From contig JBDLID010000075.1 in NCBI GenBank assembly GCA_039715055.1, positions 1 to 14,910 on the forward strand: DNA of 14,910 nucleotides, read 5' to 3'. Shown here one piece after another: positions 13,650-14,910 of this stretch. Below the pieces are notes generated by a model, which worked only from the letters and a program-made list of their open reading frames with translations, did not search any database and was not told the origin of the DNA. The DNA comes from JBDLID01 sp039715055 (GTDB lineage: Bacteria; Desulfobacterota; Desulfobulbia; Desulfobulbales; Desulfocapsaceae). The first letter of the stretch is position 1. Each line of letters opens with the position of its first letter. A program made the position numbers and the translations under genes.

Positions 13650-14378
13650 TCAGTCATCATGGCGATGGGGCTGGTTGCCGTAGGGGTGGATATGGTGATG
13701 ACTGTGGATCTGTTCATGGCCGCAGTGACGGACGAGACCATGGTCAATGGTGTAGAGCACAGAAGAGGTCTCTTCGAGAAAATCCCAGTCGTGGGAGATG
13801 ATGATGTGAGGCAGCTCAAGCCCTTTGATGATTCCGGTCAGCTGGATTCTGGTCTGCGGGTCAAGGTTGTTGGTTGGTTCATCAAGGAGCAGCAGTTTGG
13901 GTTCCATGGCCAGGATAGTGGCCAGTGCCACGAGTTTTTTTTCACCTCCTGAGAGGTTGTGGGTCAGTTGGTCCTTAAAATCACCAATACCGAGCCGGGT
14001 CATGGTCCTTTCAGCAACTGTCCGGGCATCTGCACCGGAGAGGCCCTGGTTCAGCGGACCAAAACAGATATCTTCAAGAACCGTTGGTGAAAAGAGCTGG
14101 TCATCGGAGTTTTGGAAGAGAAAACCGACCTCTGAGCGCAGGGGACGAAAATCTCGCTCATGGCACACTTTTTTTCCCCGGAAAAAAAGTGTGCCATGAG
14201 CGGGGCGAATGAGGCCGACAATGAGGTGCAGCAGGCTGGTCTTGCCGCAGCCGTTTGGTCCAATCAGGCCTATTCGTTCCTCATCGATGGTCAGATTCAA
14301 CTCCTTGAAAAGGGGGGAGGTTGACCCGGGATAGGAAAAACAGATGTTTTTCAGTTCAATGAGCGGCGGTATGGTCAT
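13650..14378 (-). CDS. NikO/CbiO-type ECF transporter ATPase with His-rich tail
   Basis: This 242-residue ABC ATPase is of the energy-coupling-factor type that drives nickel or cobalt uptake. Walker A is GPNGCGKTS (40-48), the Q-loop Gln89 lies in FLFQNSDDQLF, the signature LSGGE is at 142-146, Walker B is LLLLDEPT (162-169) and the switch His195 is in ISHD. FQNSDDQLF is characteristic of the CbiO/NikO/EcfA group. The last 25 residues hold nine histidines, a likely metal-binding tail supporting Ni or Co specificity. No NikM/CbiM substrate-binding or NikQ/CbiQ membrane gene lies beside it inside the window, so it appears orphaned here. A 48-bp near-perfect palindrome lies in codons 60-75 without breaking the frame. 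No strong ribosome binding site precedes ATG 14378. Confidence 0.88.
   Translation of the reverse strand: MTIPPLIELKNICFSYPGSTSPLFKELNLTIDEERIGLIGPNGCGKTSLLHLIVGLIRPAHGTLFFRGKKVCHERDFRPLRSEVGFLFQNSDDQLFSPTVLEDICFGPLNQGLSGADARTVAERTMTRLGIGDFKDQLTHNLSGGEKKLVALATILAMEPKLLLLDEPTNNLDPQTRIQLTGIIKGLELPHIIISHDWDFLEETSSVLYTIDHGLVRHCGHEQIHSHHHIHPYGNQPHRHDD
14155..14202. repeat. 48-bp palindrome inside the ABC ATPase gene
   Basis: Two perfect 23-base arms (14155-14177 and 14180-14202) surround the dinucleotide CC. The left arm starts CGCTCATGGCACAC, then seven T and two C. The sequence encodes the region between the Walker A helix and the Q-loop, residues about 60-75, and keeps the reading frame. Confidence 0.95.
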
Positions 14379-14512
14379 TTAACGGTCGGCCCGGAGGCAG
14401 TGAAGAAAACATGGTGGTTAGTCGAAACTGTCTGGTTCAAGGTACTGTTACACCGCTGAGCGGTCAAGGCCTTTCTGGTCCTTTCAACCGGTGTCGGCAA
14501 CCACCGCTCATC

Positions 14513-14541
14513 TTGAAAAGACAGGGGTACCCTGCTATGAT
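14513..14541 (+). promoter_or_regulatory. Predicted sigma-70-type promoter of trmO
   Basis: TTGAAA (14513-14518) and TATGAT (14536-14541) are separated by exactly 17 bases. The expected start point is 14548-14549, directly next to the trmO ATG at 14550. Confidence 0.6.
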
Positions 14542-14549
14542 CCGGTGTC

Positions 14550-14910
14550 ATGAATGAGACCGCGGTTCAGCTCGAAGTGATTGGCAGGGTGCACTCCTGT
14601 TTCACGGAAAAATTCGGTATTCCCAGGCAGCCCGGCAGGGTTCCAGCCTCCAGGGGACGGATTGAAATGATGGCGCCCTTTGATCGTGATGAGATGTTCA
14701 AGGGGCTGGAGTCATTTTCCCATATCTGGGTTCATTTCCTCTTTCACCAGCTCCATGGGGGGAAGTGGCAGCCAACAGTCAGGCCGCCCCGCCTGGGAGG
14801 GAAAACGAGAGTCGGTATTTTTGGTACGAGAAGCCCCCACCGCCCCAATCGGCTTGGCCTGTCAGTGGTCCGGCTGGTCGGTGTGGTCAGGGAGTCCGGC
14901 CGTCTTTTCA
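14550..14910 (+). CDS. trmO: TrmO/TsaA-like tRNA (N6-threonylcarbamoyladenosine 37) N6-methyltransferase (3' partial)
   Basis: A reading frame open to the end of the window encodes the first 120 residues of a TsaA/TrmO-family protein. TrmO methylates the t6A37 modification of certain tRNAs using S-adenosylmethionine. Recognisable parts are the opening strand VIGRVHSCFTEKFGIPRQPG, the SRGRIEM segment and LESFSHIWVHFLFHQ, which resembles the conserved 'sHiwvlf' strand of the family. The conserved block RVGIFGTRSPHRPNRLGLS is the family's signature (canonical xRSPxRPNxIGLS). ATG 14550 is the first possible start, because an in-frame stop lies four codons upstream at 14538. No ribosome binding site precedes it, and a good promoter ends 8 bases before the ATG. 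It is divergent from the ABC ATPase gene. Confidence 0.92.
   Translation, partial: MNETAVQLEVIGRVHSCFTEKFGIPRQPGRVPASRGRIEMMAPFDRDEMFKGLESFSHIWVHFLFHQLHGGKWQPTVRPPRLGGKTRVGIFGTRSPHRPNRLGLSVVRLVGVVRESGRLF

Noticed and set aside
13563..13952. Open frame of 129 codons on the + strand
   Set aside because: It is mostly antisense to the ABC ATPase gene, whose motifs are complete on the - strand, so this frame is a shadow.
14452..14464. ACCGCT/AGCGGT palindrome between the ABC ATPase and trmO
   Set aside because: Six-base arms around one base are too short and unsupported to call an operator or terminator.

Overview
The window looks like chromosomal DNA of a deltaproteobacterium (Desulfobacterota), most plausibly near the Desulfobulbales. 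This is inferred from gene content (LapG/LapD with a small 2[4Fe-4S] ferredoxin, B12-binding radical SAM enzymes, a BtrH-like protein, a divergent DnaA). No rRNA or other taxonomic marker is present. No tRNA, rRNA or CRISPR array was seen.

Region 1 (1-2565, + strand) is a tightly coupled operon. A 5'-truncated crotonase-fold enzyme overlaps a second, shorter crotonase, whose stop codon overlaps the start of a cobalamin-binding radical SAM enzyme. Region 2 (2591-4905) holds a SixA-like phosphohistidine phosphatase (-), a 167-aa unknown (+), a YgeA-like aspartate/glutamate racemase (-) and a 71-aa unknown (+). A 156-bp miniature inverted-repeat element with a perfect 8-bp target duplication sits just in front of the 71-aa gene. 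Region 3 (4955-8160, - strand) is a four-gene operon: XRE-like regulator, BtrH-like acyltransferase/cysteine-hydrolase-fold protein, acyl carrier protein and a second B12-type radical SAM enzyme, ending in a strong hairpin terminator. Regions 1 and 3 together suggest an ACP-tethered acyl or polyketide-like specialised metabolite or lipid whose chain is modified by crotonases and radical SAM enzymes, then offloaded by the BtrH-like protein. This is inference: no ketosynthase is inside the window and the left part of the cluster is cut off.

Region 4 (8161-10471) has dnaA (-), with a 58-bp deletion derivative of the same miniature element downstream. Upstream of dnaA is a gene-free, partly AT-rich stretch with a few DnaA-box-like sites, a possible but unproven origin. 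Region 5 (10588-13476, - strand) is a ferredoxin-lapG-lapD operon with a sigma-70-like promoter. LapD is a catalytically degenerate GGDEF/EAL c-di-GMP receptor that would control the periplasmic protease LapG. The last codons of lapD come from a 135-bp fold-back sequence.

Region 6 (13650-14910) has an apparently orphan NikO/CbiO-type ABC ATPase (-) with a histidine-rich tail and a 23-bp-arm palindrome inside its coding sequence. It is divergent from a 3'-truncated trmO (tsaA) whose promoter spacing predicts an almost leaderless mRNA.
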